A stretch of 64,000 nucleotides of DNA from Campylobacter anatolicus (GCF_018145655.1 NZ_JAGSSY010000004.1:96254-160253); one strand, 5' to 3'; shown: positions 6,796-17,541, numbered from the stretch's first letter. A program made the numbers and translations. Notes: generated by a model from the sequence alone, not told the origin.

Positions 6796-9021
6796 TTATC
6801 TCCTTGTTATCATCAAAGGTATTGCCTCTATACCTATGCTATTTTCAGTTGTGCTGATATTATCTGCGTGTCTACCTGCACCCTTATAAATTCTTAACCC
6901 ATCGCTAAAGTATAAAGTCGATCCAAGTGTCTCATAATCACTAAAAGCTGTAGCTATCTCTCTTATCTCATCAACAGCTATTGGCAGATCAAGCTTTGTA
7001 TATTTAAAGTTTTTCATAAGATATTTTGCATTTTCAGTAGCCGCTTGGATAGTGTTAAGACCAAATACAGCAGGGTTTATTACTGTTGAAGTATTACTAA
7101 TTCCTTCTATATTAGAGAGTAAGTGCAAATCACCATTATCCATATAAACAAGCAAAGTAAACCACATTAATTGATAAGAGTGTATAAGCTCTATCTTTTT
7201 AACCCCGCTAACATATAGCTCAAAACCATTTTGATGTCTTACTATATTCCCATCACTACCTTTTAAAGAACCAAGGCTCTCGTGAGCGGTGCAAATATAT
7301 AGCTTACCATCATTTTCAAGCAAGAATGCTATATTATCACTTAAGATAATGCATTGCTTTACATTCTCAAACGGTGTTCCATCACCTTTTGCTACTATCA
7401 TTGGAGTGTTTGTAGAGTGATTATTACTAACAATCTTTCCTAAAACTTTACCAATTAACCCACAAGCATAACATCTGTTATTTTTTATAAAACAAAAACT
7501 ATCATTAAAGTAGTTACTATCTCCAAGTCTTGCTGAACCATTTTCTGCAGTATAAAACCAATCTACATCACTAGCTAGTAAAGTTGGGTTTAACACTTGT
7601 CTACCCATACTTCCTATACTACCATTATTATTGTATCCACAACCATAAATATCATACTTACCATTATCTTTAAGAATTTGAAAATACGTATTAAGTGTTC
7701 CTGTTACCCATATCTTAACTATACTCTTACCACTTAAAAATTCATTCTTTACAAAAGTGCTTGGTGATACCTTTGTCCCAATACCAAGCTCTCCATCATT
7801 ATTAGCACCACAGACATAAACATCACCATTTTTAAGCATTACAAAGGTTGATTTATAATGAACGTTAACCTGTGTAGTTGACATATATACACGAACTACT
7901 TCGCTTTCAAACTCAACTTTAGTTGGTATAACTACAATTTGTGTATGTCCGACACCTAGCTCTCCTCTGTTATTACTTCCCCAAACATAAATGTAGTTTT
8001 TACCCTTTGGTATTGCTATAAAACTTTCAGCTCCTGTATAGTTATATTGCGTAACAAGGTCTATGATCTCTTCATTATAAGGTAGAGCTAAACGTTGTGG
8101 TTTTGCATATCTATCACGTGCGTGCTGACCGGGCATATAAAAAGAGTGCTCTGTTCTACCATTAACGATAATATCCCCATACTTTAATATTTCGTGAGTT
8201 TTAGCATCTCTTATAACCTCTTGATACATAAAAAGATACTTTATACCTGAAAGATGACTAAACAGCCTAACACCATTATAAGTTTTACTAGCTTGGCTTT
8301 TTATCTCATCTACACTCTGCTTTAAACTATCTAATTCAGTTTTTACAGCTTTGCTTATAGGTTTATTTAAATCACTTGTATTATCCACTTCATTAAGTCC
8401 GATATTTTCTTTTTTAAGTGTTATATCTTTTGTCCCATCAAATTCTATACCCGATATACTACGCGGCGTTTCCAGTTTTGAGGCACTAACAGCATTTGCA
8501 TTTTTATCAAGTTTTGTATCCAAAGCAATATTTAAACTAGCCTCTTGACTTTCTGAAACAATTTGTTGAATAGTTAAGCTAATCTCATCTTTTACTTGTT
8601 TTACCAATTGAGTAATTTTGCTTGAACTATAAACACATACGCTTGAAATTTCATTGTCATTAATAATCCCATCGCTTTTTGTTTTAATAAGTTGATTTAT
8701 TTCATCAAGTAAGGTTTTTATACCATTATTTTTTAATGCAGTGCTTATGTCGCCGAGTTCAGCCACTTTTGCGTTTGCACTGGCAAGGTCTTGATTAAAT
8801 TTTTGTAGTGCTGTATCAAATTCCGACTTTGTTAGTTTAATTTCATCTTTAGTGGCAATAATTTGCTCTTTTGCGTTTTTTATATCTGTTTCAAACTCTT
8901 TAACTCCGGATGAGTTAAAATTATTTATTGCTATTTCTAGTTCATCAACTTGCGTTAATAAAAATTGCAATGCTTCTAATTTTTCCTGTGCCAATTTTAG
9001 TTCATATATACTAGTTGCCAT
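6796..9021 (-). CDS. Tail fibre with RCC1-type beta-propeller repeats
   Basis: The 741-aa protein starts with about 150 residues of coiled coil. A tail-fibre segment follows (AVSASKLETPRSISGIEFDGT, then NIGLNEVDNTSDLNKPISKAV), the pattern found in many phage fibres. The central region holds RCC1-like repeats: YVWGSNNRGELGVGH, VYVCGANNDGELGIG and YGCGYNNNGSIGS. These predict a beta-propeller that would sit at the fibre tip. It probably binds the host surface. A fibre with an RCC1-like head is uncommon among characterised phages. Confidence 0.75.
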   Translation of the reverse strand: MATSIYELKLAQEKLEALQFLLTQVDELEIAINNFNSSGVKEFETDIKNAKEQIIATKDEIKLTKSEFDTALQKFNQDLASANAKVAELGDISTALKNNGIKTLLDEINQLIKTKSDGIINDNEISSVCVYSSSKITQLVKQVKDEISLTIQQIVSESQEASLNIALDTKLDKNANAVSASKLETPRSISGIEFDGTKDITLKKENIGLNEVDNTSDLNKPISKAVKTELDSLKQSVDEIKSQASKTYNGVRLFSHLSGIKYLFMYQEVIRDAKTHEILKYGDIIVNGRTEHSFYMPGQHARDRYAKPQRLALPYNEEIIDLVTQYNYTGAESFIAIPKGKNYIYVWGSNNRGELGVGHTQIVVIPTKVEFESEVVRVYMSTTQVNVHYKSTFVMLKNGDVYVCGANNDGELGIGTKVSPSTFVKNEFLSGKSIVKIWVTGTLNTYFQILKDNGKYDIYGCGYNNNGSIGSMGRQVLNPTLLASDVDWFYTAENGSARLGDSNYFNDSFCFIKNNRCYACGLIGKVLGKIVSNNHSTNTPMIVAKGDGTPFENVKQCIILSDNIAFLLENDGKLYICTAHESLGSLKGSDGNIVRHQNGFELYVSGVKKIELIHSYQLMWFTLLVYMDNGDLHLLSNIEGISNTSTVINPAVFGLNTIQAATENAKYLMKNFKYTKLDLPIAVDEIREIATAFSDYETLGSTLYFSDGLRIYKGAGRHADNISTTENSIGIEAIPLMITRR

Positions 9022-9023
9022 TG

Positions 9024-9137
9024 TTAAAACCCTGCCTTTTTTATACTCTCTTTAACTTGTTTAAGCCTTTGTGTGATTTGCTTAAAAAGCTTAAACAAAT
9101 CAATATTTGCCAAATTCTTTATCTCTTTATCTAACAT
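9024..9137 (-). CDS. 37-aa helical prophage peptide
   Basis: An ATG at 9137 overlaps the end of the upstream gene. The Lys-rich helical peptide (MLDKEIKNLANIDLFKLFKQ...) ends at 9024-9026, two bases before the fibre start codon. The tight packing supports translation. Function is unknown. Confidence 0.5.
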   Translation of the reverse strand: MLDKEIKNLANIDLFKLFKQITQRLKQVKESIKKAGF

Positions 9138-9516
9138 CATCTATGCTAAGCCCCTCATTGGCGTTATATTGTGCTATTATCTCTAAGCTTTGCTGTCTAT
9201 TAAAAGGCTCTTTGTTTAGCAAGTAAAGCACCTCATAAATTACAGCATAGCTTAGCTCCTCATCAATCTGCAAATGCTCAGTATCACTTTTAAAATCAGG
9301 TTTTTTTGGTATGCGTATAAAAGTTTCATTGGCTAAATTCCTAAATACCTGCATTTTTGGGCTTACGTAACGCTCCATTAGCTCACTAGGAGTGCATTTT
9401 GTAGCTACATAGAGCATAGCTTCTAAAAACAGTTCGCTTAAAATTTCATCATCAGGGATTTTAATCCCTGACTTTCCCTTAAAGAGTAAAATTTCTTTTG
9501 CTCTTTTGCTTAGCAT
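9127..9516 (-). CDS. Prophage protein, possible head-completion/connector protein
   Basis: The 129-aa helical protein lies directly after the capsid gene, where phages often encode adaptor or head-completion proteins. It has no motif I can name. It starts 1 base from the capsid stop codon and overlaps the following small gene, so it is certainly part of the late operon. Confidence 0.5.
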   Translation of the reverse strand: MLSKRAKEILLFKGKSGIKIPDDEILSELFLEAMLYVATKCTPSELMERYVSPKMQVFRNLANETFIRIPKKPDFKSDTEHLQIDEELSYAVIYEVLYLLNKEPFNRQQSLEIIAQYNANEGLSIDDVR

Positions 9517-9517
9517 T

Positions 9518-10504
9518 TTACGCCTTTAACCCAACGCCTATTGCAAATGCGTCAGGTATCCTTACCTCAAGAGTGCCTTCGGTGTAGTAGTGCTTTTGTT
9601 TTGCTGTTTTGCTAGTTGGCACATCCTCAACATATGTAGGTGTAAGTAATCCGTACTTGGCGTGTGAAAAATCCCCAGCAATTAGCACGTCATCAAGTCC
9701 AAATTTAGCACTTAATAAGCGATGCATTCTGAAATTTGCCTTGCCAAAATCCGTTTCAAGCGAAACAACACGAGTGTTTATTGTCTTATCATTGCCAAAT
9801 TGACGAGTTGCGATTTTGTTTATCGCTTTTTTAAGGTTTGCTCCGATAAATACATCTTTTGGCGTTGCTCCGCTATCCCAAATTTGCTGTAAAATTTGAC
9901 TTAATATATCCTCTGTTAAAACACCTGCTGTGCCTTGCCAGTCCCCACTACTATCAAATGCTAAAACATTACCGCGTTTGCCACTTGAAAAAGCTGTTGC
10001 ACCTTTTGCTACATAGTAAAATAGCCCTGCCATTTCAGAAGCAGTTGTATCTGTTCTAGCAGTTGGGGCTTTAAAAACTGAAGTTTTAACGTTACTATCT
10101 CTGCCAAGTCCTAAAAGAGCATATTCAATGTCGGCTTTATGCTCTTTTGCCTTTTTACTAATCTCATGAGCTAGTTCGTTTCCACCATAGGTTCTAACTG
10201 CCTGCATAGTCTTTGAAACCATAACGTCAGAGGTAAAAATTTGAGTGTTGTTAAACAGCTCAACTTTTGAGCTTTTATCAGCTCCTACAAAATCTGAAAT
10301 TTCTAGCTGTGCATTCTTTTTTGGAGCAGATAGCGTATCTGTTATCCAGCTATGTTTTGTGCTAGATACCTTTGAGCCACTACCCATAAGTGAAAGCATA
10401 GGCGTTTCATCTGAACCTATAAGTAGGATTTTATCATAGACTGACGGAGCCAGTCCAACTCTTTGTGTTGCTGGAGATTGATACCCAGTTGAAGTTATTG
10501 CCAT
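9518..10504 (-). CDS. Major capsid protein, SU10/DUF5309 type
   Basis: The 328-aa product shows the SU10-like capsid pattern. The N-terminus contains SPATQRVGLAPSVYDKILLI and DETPMLSLM, then HSWITDTL; the C-terminal part contains a KHYYTEGTLEVRIPDAFAIG segment. These HK97-fold proteins build the icosahedral shell and are common in short-tailed phages. The frame is intact, unlike the terminase. It lies downstream of the portal and scaffold genes and upstream of the fibre. Confidence 0.82.
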   Translation of the reverse strand: MAITSTGYQSPATQRVGLAPSVYDKILLIGSDETPMLSLMGSGSKVSSTKHSWITDTLSAPKKNAQLEISDFVGADKSSKVELFNNTQIFTSDVMVSKTMQAVRTYGGNELAHEISKKAKEHKADIEYALLGLGRDSNVKTSVFKAPTARTDTTASEMAGLFYYVAKGATAFSSGKRGNVLAFDSSGDWQGTAGVLTEDILSQILQQIWDSGATPKDVFIGANLKKAINKIATRQFGNDKTINTRVVSLETDFGKANFRMHRLLSAKFGLDDVLIAGDFSHAKYGLLTPTYVEDVPTSKTAKQKHYYTEGTLEVRIPDAFAIGVGLKA

Positions 10505-10599
10505 TTTCTATCCTTTATGATGAATTTGGCTTAGTTTATAAGTTCAGGGTATGCAAAAACTACCCATTTTTTGCAGTGATGAGTAATTTTTGATTTATT

Positions 10600-13500
10600 T
10601 TAGGCTATCTTGTTTTCAAGCTCTCTAAGCTCTTTATCTTTGCCACGTCTAAGCATATCGCCAAGCATTACAGGGTCTGTTTGTGCTACTTTTGGGTATT
10701 TGTTTGCATAGTCCATTATACGGTTATAAAAGCTAGGATTTGATTTTTTAAGACCTAAAGTTGCTAGTTTAGCCCCTATCGCACCACCAAAAAATCCCTT
10801 TACAAACTCATCAAAATCTAGCTTTACATTGCCATTCTCATCACGCTCTACACTATTTAAGCCACCACCTAGCAAACCACCACTAATAGTTGGATTTGCG
10901 TTCAGGGTAACTCTGTTTTCTAAAGAAACTCCGCCTTTTGTTGGTTTTTGTGGTATAATGTTCTCATTAGTAAGAGGTGGATGAGAAGAAGTCAGTTCTC
11001 CCTTAAATTCATCGCTATAAGCAGACAAGTTCGCGGTGTCGCCTTTTTTTAGGTCGTTAGAGTGTAGATTAGTCCCATCACTCTTGGCAACTTGGCTACT
11101 TGGTAGAGAATCTGAGCCTCGCGACCTTTCTACCTGATAAGCTGTTATTATCCACTCATTATCGCCTTTATCAAGCCACCCTTTTGATAAACCTATACGG
11201 TAAATTTTACCCTTATCGTGATAAAGTATTGTTTTTACGTTGTTTTTATCTACAACTTCGCCATTTTTAACTATCTCATCAAGTCCGTTCTCGACCCCAC
11301 CAAACTCTTTAAAATCATCAACGTGACGCTCTATGATTTTATTTAATCCTATTTTACTATCACCCCAAACTAAGTCAATATCGCCCAAATTATCACGATG
11401 AAACGCTCCAGCAACTTGTCCGTTTCTCTCAGTCAAAAGCTTTCTAACCGCTCCTTTTGCGTCGTGGTAAAACTCGGCGTAGTTTGTGCCAAACTCTTTT
11501 ATAGGGGTTATGTTTTGCTTTTCTTGTATAGTTTGGCGGAGGCTGGTTATCTCTTTGGCTTTTAGTGGTAAAATTTCGCCTAATTCTTTCTCTGTTACGC
11601 CGTTTTTAGCTATATATGTACTAAGGTTTTTAAGCTCTGCGTCCATATCATCTTTTGTGCTTTGTAAAATGCCCCTTACTTGTTCGTATATCTCTTTATC
11701 TTTTCCTTTAGATGTTTTAGCAAAGAGCTTTATCGTATCTAAACTCTCATTTAGCTCATCATACCCTTTTAAATTTACCTTTTTACGCCTTGCTACTTTC
11801 TTGCCATTTACATACTCATCTTTACTCCACGTAATATCTATGCCTAAATTTTTATATTGCTCTTGTGCCTTTTTTAAAATCGGCGATAGTTGTGGTTTGT
11901 ATGGCTCTTTTTTCTCTAGTTCAAGGCGTTTAGCATTAAATTCTTTATTTCTTACGCTAATTTCATCACCTAGCTCACGCACTCTTTTAAGGGTATTAAG
12001 GGCGTTTTCTTTTGTGGTTAGCTCTTTTTTTAAAGAAACTCTGTCTTTGGCTCCGTTTTGTGGTATAATTTCATCACTAGCCTTTACAGAATGTAGATTA
12101 TTACCAGCCTTGCTCAGCGATAATTCATCGGACTGAGGTGTAGAGTGTGGTGTCTCTACCCGTAAAGGCTCATCAGCGACAGACCCCGCTTTTGCGGTAG
12201 CCATTGTCTGACTAGTATCAGAGTGTCGGTTGAGGCGTGCCGACCTGTCGCTTTGTAATTTTGTATTACCTAGCTCCCTTTCTTGCCTTTTATTTAATTC
12301 TTTTATTATTTTTTCTTTGTTAATTTGCGTTGTATGTATGATTTGTCCGCTCTCTTTGTTTATACCAACTTCGCCAAATTTGCCGTTTTTAAGCTCTTTG
12401 CCTATTAGTGCATTTCGCTCGTTATTATTTTTAAAAAAATGCGTTGGATTATCCTTAATCTCTTTTATAACCCTAAACACATCCGCTTCGCTTTTAAACA
12501 TTTCAGGGTGTTTTATGGCTAGGCTTTTTAAATTTGCTACCTATTCATCGTTTAATACACCGCTTAAATCATTTATCCACTGCTCGGCTTTAAAGTTTTG
12601 CTCTGCGTATTGATAAGGCTTACTCTCACTTACGATATTAAAATTCTCACTTTGCTTTGGCACTCCACCTTTTGGCGGTAAATCATCTTTTGCCGATAAA
12701 AACCTGCTTAGCTCCGCCCTTATGCCATTTGGCACGTTTGGGTCAGTTGTTATTTTGGCTAGGTTATTTATAAAGCCATTATAGTTTTTTGACTTTAAAA
12801 TCGCTTGTTCTATGTGGTGTATTAGTGCTGGTTGTCTGCCTATTATCGGTGCTAGTCTTAGGGCTGTTTTTATGGTGCGGTTTGCCATCATCGTATAAAT
12901 CCTAGCCATTGGGTCAGAACTTATGCCTTGACTTAATTTTTCGCCTTTTTTAAACGCTCCTATCGCCTTAGCTAGTTTTATATCTTGCCCAATTAATGGC
13001 TCTAATTTATTAAGTAGATTTGTAAAATTCTTTGCTTCACTACTTTTAAAATTGTGATTACCTACCGCTTTTATAACGCTTTTTATATCTAGCATCTTGC
13101 CATTTGTGCCTACGTCGTATGTATATTTGTTTAAGGCTCTTTCTAATAAGCCCAGCTCCACCTTTGAAATGTCTTTATCGCTATGCTTTGACAAAAAGCT
13201 ATTTACGCTATTATTTGGGGTTTTTTCATCTATTACCTTACTCATTGCTTTAATAACGCTATCTTCGCCCTTGTCGGTATCTTGTGCGGTTTTAAACCAC
13301 TTGCTATCTGTGATATTTTTCATATCTTTATATTCAGATACCATTGTTTTATAAAGGCTTTTTGCTTCGTTTTGTAAAGGGGATTTTGTTAAAATATCGT
13401 CTAAAATATCGCTCTCTACATAATCTTTTATGCTTCTTGCTATGCGTTTTACGCTGTTTTGCTGGGTGTCTGCTATTAAGTCGTTTAACTCAGCTCTTAG

Positions 13501-13739
13501 CCCATTTATCCCGCTTATATCTATTTCTTTACCATTTGCTAAATTTTGTAAGATATTTTTTAGCTTCGTGTTAGCTACCCCACCCCATTCTCTTGCTTTT
13601 AGCTCGTTTATATCATTTAAAAATTGCCAACTAGTCGGTATATCGTGAATAGTGTTTTTATATCACCTATGTTATTCTCTAACGCCTTTAAGCCCTCGTT
13701 AAACTCCTGCTTTACTCTTGCTTCGTAACTTGTAGCCAT
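10600..13739 (-). pseudogene. Large virion protein with PBECR/DUF3519-type nuclease domain, broken by a frameshift and an amber stop
   Basis: Reading from ATG 13739 (MATSYEARVKQEFNEG), the frame shifts at an A5 run near 13660. It resumes through 13344 to an in-frame TAG at 12541-12543, then continues in the same frame (VANLKSLAIKHPEMFKSEADVF) to 10600. The internal ATG at 12501 has no ribosome site, so this was one protein of about 1,045 aa. Its C-terminal part (GQVAGAFHRDNLGDIDLVWG, then IIERHVDDFKEFGG) matches phage Barnase/EndoU/colicin-like nuclease domains. Such proteins may be injected with the genome. CAG to TAG explains the stop. Confidence 0.65.
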
Positions 13740-13755
13740 ATCTTTTACAGATATA

Positions 13756-15174
13756 TTAAGCACCTTTAAACGTGTTAAACTCATCTAAAATTTTATTTGT
13801 ATCAGCCGTAATTATCTCATTTAGCCTATTTGCTGCTGTTGCATTTAAGCTTAACGTATTACTAGCCATTTGAGCTACTCTCTCATTGCCTCTTGTGGCG
13901 GTTAAAAAGTCGCTTTGATTTTTTGTTATCTCATCATTTTTAAAAAACAGATTTTGTGCTGCATCTATGCCGTCTTTTGCTAAATTTACGCCCTTTTGCG
14001 TAAAATCTTTGCCCTTTTGCATTAGCTCATTTTGAGCGTTAAAATCATCTATTTTCGCTCCTGCTTTTTCTAGCTCCTCTTTTGCTATTCCTGCTAAATA
14101 TGAGCTGTCGTTAATCTTTACTCTTACGCCCATTTTATCGGCTTGTTTTAAAAACTCATCTAAGTTTTCTTTACCGCCCATTTGAGCTTCTAACTCTTTT
14201 AACGCTCCACCTATATTTTGCTCTCTTAGTGTTTTTAAAATAGGCATATAATCGGCTACCTTGCCTATCATATCGGCTGAAATTTTACCCGTTGCCTTAA
14301 AGCCTTTAATGACTGGATTTAAAAGCTGGGCAAGTCCAGCTCCTAGTGCTTCATTACTAGCTCCACTAATACCTGCTTTTATCGCTTCGCTTAATTTAAA
14401 CTCGTCGTCTGTATCGGCTGTGTTTCTTGTATAATCCGCTACCGCACCAGCTCCACTACCAACCGCTCCGTAAGTTAAAGCTCTTGCTGCCCGCGTGGCT
14501 AATAAGCTTCTTGCGGCTGCTCCTGCGGTAGGGCTTTTTGTAGCAAGTGCTACGCCAGTTCCAGCTAATGAACCTAAAATTTCATTGCTATTTGCCCCTA
14601 AAAGGTCTAAAAAATCAGGCGTAATATCCTTTACTTCACCATTTTTTAGCCGGACACCATATTTTATTTCGCCGTTATGTTTTGCCATAAGTGGTTCATA
14701 ACCTAACTCTTGTGCTGTTTTTATAAAAATATCTTTTGTCCTATCAGCGTCCACTTTTCTTTCATCATCGCTTTTAAATAATCCACCTAGTGCGAAAGTG
14801 CCGTTATTTAAGGCTTCTTGTGCCGATAATGTGCGGTTTATCTTTGATATATCTTGCTGTGTTTTATAGTTATCTCTTACTTCGTTCGCACTTTTACCTG
14901 TTAAAGTTGCTACTATGTTATCTGTTGCATAATCAATAGGCGAAGTTATATCTTTATAAAGGCGTTTGCCACTATCTACCACGCTATCAAACCAGCTTTT
15001 ATTTTCGTGTGGTTTTGCTTCGCTTAAATTAGGGGCTTTTGGTGCTTCGTTTGTAAAACCAACCACACTTTGAGCTTGATTACTCGCTAAATTCTTACTT
15101 TTATTTGATAAAAAGCTGTTTATCTCATCATCGCTATATCCAGCTTTAATAGCTCCGTTATAATCAAATCCCAT
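13756..15174 (-). CDS. Putative internal virion / ejection protein
   Basis: The 472-aa protein has a Gly/Ala-rich membrane-seeking centre (about residues 195-245, AAGAAARSLLATRAARALTYGAVGSGAGAVADY) flanked by charged helices. Ejection proteins of short-tailed phages share this pattern and form a conduit across the envelope. It lies in line with two other large helical proteins between scaffold and capsid. No sequence family is recognised, so the role rests on composition and position. Confidence 0.5.
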   Translation of the reverse strand: MGFDYNGAIKAGYSDDEINSFLSNKSKNLASNQAQSVVGFTNEAPKAPNLSEAKPHENKSWFDSVVDSGKRLYKDITSPIDYATDNIVATLTGKSANEVRDNYKTQQDISKINRTLSAQEALNNGTFALGGLFKSDDERKVDADRTKDIFIKTAQELGYEPLMAKHNGEIKYGVRLKNGEVKDITPDFLDLLGANSNEILGSLAGTGVALATKSPTAGAAARSLLATRAARALTYGAVGSGAGAVADYTRNTADTDDEFKLSEAIKAGISGASNEALGAGLAQLLNPVIKGFKATGKISADMIGKVADYMPILKTLREQNIGGALKELEAQMGGKENLDEFLKQADKMGVRVKINDSSYLAGIAKEELEKAGAKIDDFNAQNELMQKGKDFTQKGVNLAKDGIDAAQNLFFKNDEITKNQSDFLTATRGNERVAQMASNTLSLNATAANRLNEIITADTNKILDEFNTFKGA

Positions 15175-15184
15175 TTTTTATCCT

Positions 15185-16372
15185 TTAATTAAAAAATTTA
15201 TCAAGTGGCGGTCGGTTATCTTTTTTAGGCGTTGTTGCTGTGCCATCAAAACCATTTACGCTTTGCCAGTTAAAATTTTGGTTACTCTCGCCACTAGGCT
15301 TATAAATAGCGTCCATAATTTGGCTTTTCTGCTCGGTAAGATTTTTTATTTTCTCATTTATTATGTATCTTTGGTAAGGGTCTTTCGTGGCTTCTTTTTT
15401 GTTTGCTAAATCGCCAATTGTCGTATCAAAAATCCGCTCACTTAAACGCCTAGCCTTTAACGCCGTGTCATTATCAAAAATAACGCCGTTTAAACTTACG
15501 CCAAGCTCTTTTGATAAGTCTTGTATCTCTCTATCGGCTCTACCCATTTTTGCTAATTGCACTCCTGCATTTGTTAGCATTTGCGTTAAATCCCTAGCCG
15601 ATTGTGAGCCATTGTCTTTACCTGATTTTTCTTGCCACCAGTCACCAACTCTATCAATTAAACCATCATAATTATCTAGCTCTTTGCCGTAGGTACGAAA
15701 TTTTTGCCCTACTGCATTAAGCTTATTAGCTCCGTCTAAAATTTGGGTCATCTCCTTATCAAAGCCATCATCTTTATTTAATTTATCAGTGATATTTTTA
15801 CCCCACATTCTATTTGTATTTATGTAATTAGCGAAATTTTGCCCCGCTTTGTTTAAATCTATTTGCCCTGTATTCTCATCAAGTCCGCCAAACATTGCCA
15901 TAAACTGCTTGTTGTCCTTGTTATTGTTAAAATACTCAAATGGACTTAATCCGCCGTTAGCTTCGTTAATCTCTTGCTGTTTTCGTGTGATTTCGCCTCG
16001 TTTTAAATCCAAAAGTACGTTTTTGTATTCGTTATTAAAAGCATTTTGCTCTTTTTGACGTGCTATCTCCTCATTTAGTTGCCTGTTTTTTAAATCAGTT
16101 TCAGCGTTAAATCTATCAATGCTAAATTGATAAGCTCTGTCGGCGTTTTCTTTTTCTGTCTGTCGCCACGCATTAGTTGCGGCTAAATTATCGGCTGCGT
16201 GTTTTTCTACTGACTCATTATGCCTAGCCGTTTCATCTAGTCTTGCTTGATTTCGGTTTTTCTCAACGTTTGTCTTATAAATATCCCAAAGGGCGTCGCC
16301 AACTTTGCCGACTGCCCCTATAATGCCGTTATTAGGGTTAAAATCAACCCTGTTTGGATTGTAAAAAGCCAT
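15185..16372 (-). CDS. Putative internal virion protein, helical
   Basis: This 395-aa protein is almost wholly helical and rich in Asn, Gln, Lys and Glu. A long charged coiled coil spans about residues 40-135 (AATNAWRQTEKENADRAYQF). It starts one base into the stop codon of the preceding gene and is followed by the predicted ejection protein. It could be a second ejection protein; no homology is recognised. Confidence 0.5.
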   Translation of the reverse strand: MAFYNPNRVDFNPNNGIIGAVGKVGDALWDIYKTNVEKNRNQARLDETARHNESVEKHAADNLAATNAWRQTEKENADRAYQFSIDRFNAETDLKNRQLNEEIARQKEQNAFNNEYKNVLLDLKRGEITRKQQEINEANGGLSPFEYFNNNKDNKQFMAMFGGLDENTGQIDLNKAGQNFANYINTNRMWGKNITDKLNKDDGFDKEMTQILDGANKLNAVGQKFRTYGKELDNYDGLIDRVGDWWQEKSGKDNGSQSARDLTQMLTNAGVQLAKMGRADREIQDLSKELGVSLNGVIFDNDTALKARRLSERIFDTTIGDLANKKEATKDPYQRYIINEKIKNLTEQKSQIMDAIYKPSGESNQNFNWQSVNGFDGTATTPKKDNRPPLDKFFN

Positions 16373-16677
16373 TATCGCCCCTTATCATCGTATCCATTTG
16401 CAAGTGATGAGTTAGCACAGGCATTATTTAAAATTTGCTGTGCTTGATTTTGTCTTGCAATCTCTCTTTGTGATAGAATTTTATTAAAATCATAAGCGTC
16501 CTTTTGCATACCATACATTTTTTTAGCCATTTTGTTTTGTTCGTATCCGCCATAAATATTACCAAGTGTCCCAAGTGCCGTTAATGCGTTACTTGTTCCA
16601 TTTTTATCCACTCCACCGAGCCACTCCCAGCCACTTTTTAAGGCACCGGTTACACCATTTAAAAGATTTTGCCACAT
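16372..16677 (-). CDS. Small prophage virion-region protein
   Basis: The 101-aa protein has a Trp/Gly-rich N-terminus (LLNGVTGALKSGWEWLGG), then a Gly/Leu/Ala helix and a basic, glutamine-rich C-terminus. The layout resembles small DNA-ejection proteins (gp7-like) encoded between scaffold and the larger ejection proteins. Assignment is by position. Confidence 0.45.
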   Translation of the reverse strand: MWQNLLNGVTGALKSGWEWLGGVDKNGTSNALTALGTLGNIYGGYEQNKMAKKMYGMQKDAYDFNKILSQREIARQNQAQQILNNACANSSLANGYDDKGR

Positions 16678-16691
16678 CGTTTATCCTTTCT

Positions 16692-17363
16692 TTATAAGCT
16701 CTTTAAAAGCTCCGCTCCAATCTCTATGTCGCTCACATCCTCACCATTTTTTAACCTTTCAAAGGCACTTATCTCGTTCTTACCACCACCATTGCCGATA
16801 ATCTCATCAGTCCTTTGTTTTGGCGTTGCAATTTGAAGCATTGTATTAGCCACCAAGCGCCACATATTATAATCCTCGCCTAAGTATCCATCAAATCCAT
16901 TAGCCTTTGCAAACTCACCAAATTCTTTTGGGTTTATGGTGGGAAACTCTTTTTCAAACTGAGTAATATTTTGATTAAAAACATTCTGCCTTCTTGCCTC
17001 TTCTGCTTGTTGTGCCATTTGCTCTTGCATTGCTTTTAACTGCTCACTCATCCCTGCTAATTCGCCAAGTCCCATTTGCTCTAAAATTTCACGTTGACTT
17101 GCGTTTTTAGCTTCACTCTGTGCCTGTGCTTGTGCGTTTAGTGCCTGTTCTTGCTCGGTACTTTTCATCTTTTGCATTGCATTAAGCATTGCTTCGCTTA
17201 TGTCGTCTTTACTTAAATTTGGCATAGCTGTTTGCGTTGGCTCTTGTTCTCCTGTATTTTCTTGCTGTACTTGTGTTTCTTGCTCCTCTTTACCCATTTC
17301 GTTTGCTTCGCTCTCAAACTCGCCAAGCAGTGCGTTAATTGCGTCTTGTTCAGTCATTCTCAT
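16692..17363 (-). CDS. Putative scaffolding protein
   Basis: The 223-aa product is very acidic and Gln-rich at the N-terminus (EQETQVQQENTGEQEPTQ) and has a long helical middle (MSEQLKAMQEQMAQQAEEAR). That is typical of phage scaffolds, which template capsid assembly and are then released. It lies just downstream of the portal gene. It overlaps the upstream small gene by 14 bases. Confidence 0.6.
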   Translation of the reverse strand: MRMTEQDAINALLGEFESEANEMGKEEQETQVQQENTGEQEPTQTAMPNLSKDDISEAMLNAMQKMKSTEQEQALNAQAQAQSEAKNASQREILEQMGLGELAGMSEQLKAMQEQMAQQAEEARRQNVFNQNITQFEKEFPTINPKEFGEFAKANGFDGYLGEDYNMWRLVANTMLQIATPKQRTDEIIGNGGGKNEISAFERLKNGEDVSDIEIGAELLKSL

Positions 17364-17541
17364 TCTTCTTGCAATTTAGTATGTAAGTTAAAATTTCATC
17401 AATCAAAGCGACCCTATAAATCGCTCTTAGCCTATCACTCTTTTTAGCTGTTTTATCAAACGCTATTGCTGTGTTTGTATCGCTTAATGCTAAAATATAG
17501 CCCAGTATTGCCTTAAATGCTTGATGTCTTGATAGGTCCAT
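17350..17541 (-). CDS. Small prophage protein downstream of portal
   Basis: I take ATG 17541 (MDLSRHQAFKAILGYIL) because AAGGAG lies immediately upstream; an earlier ATG would give a 100-base overlap with the portal gene. The 63-aa product is helical, overlaps the portal 3' end by 29 bases and the scaffold start by 14. Function is unknown. Confidence 0.5.
   Translation of the reverse strand: MDLSRHQAFKAILGYILALSDTNTAIAFDKTAKKSDRLRAIYRVALIDEILTYILNCKKNEND

Noticed and set aside
12501..12543. A separate gene starting at ATG 12501
   Set aside because: No ribosome site precedes it, and the frame upstream of the ATG is open back to the TAG with protein-like sequence, so it continues the upstream gene.
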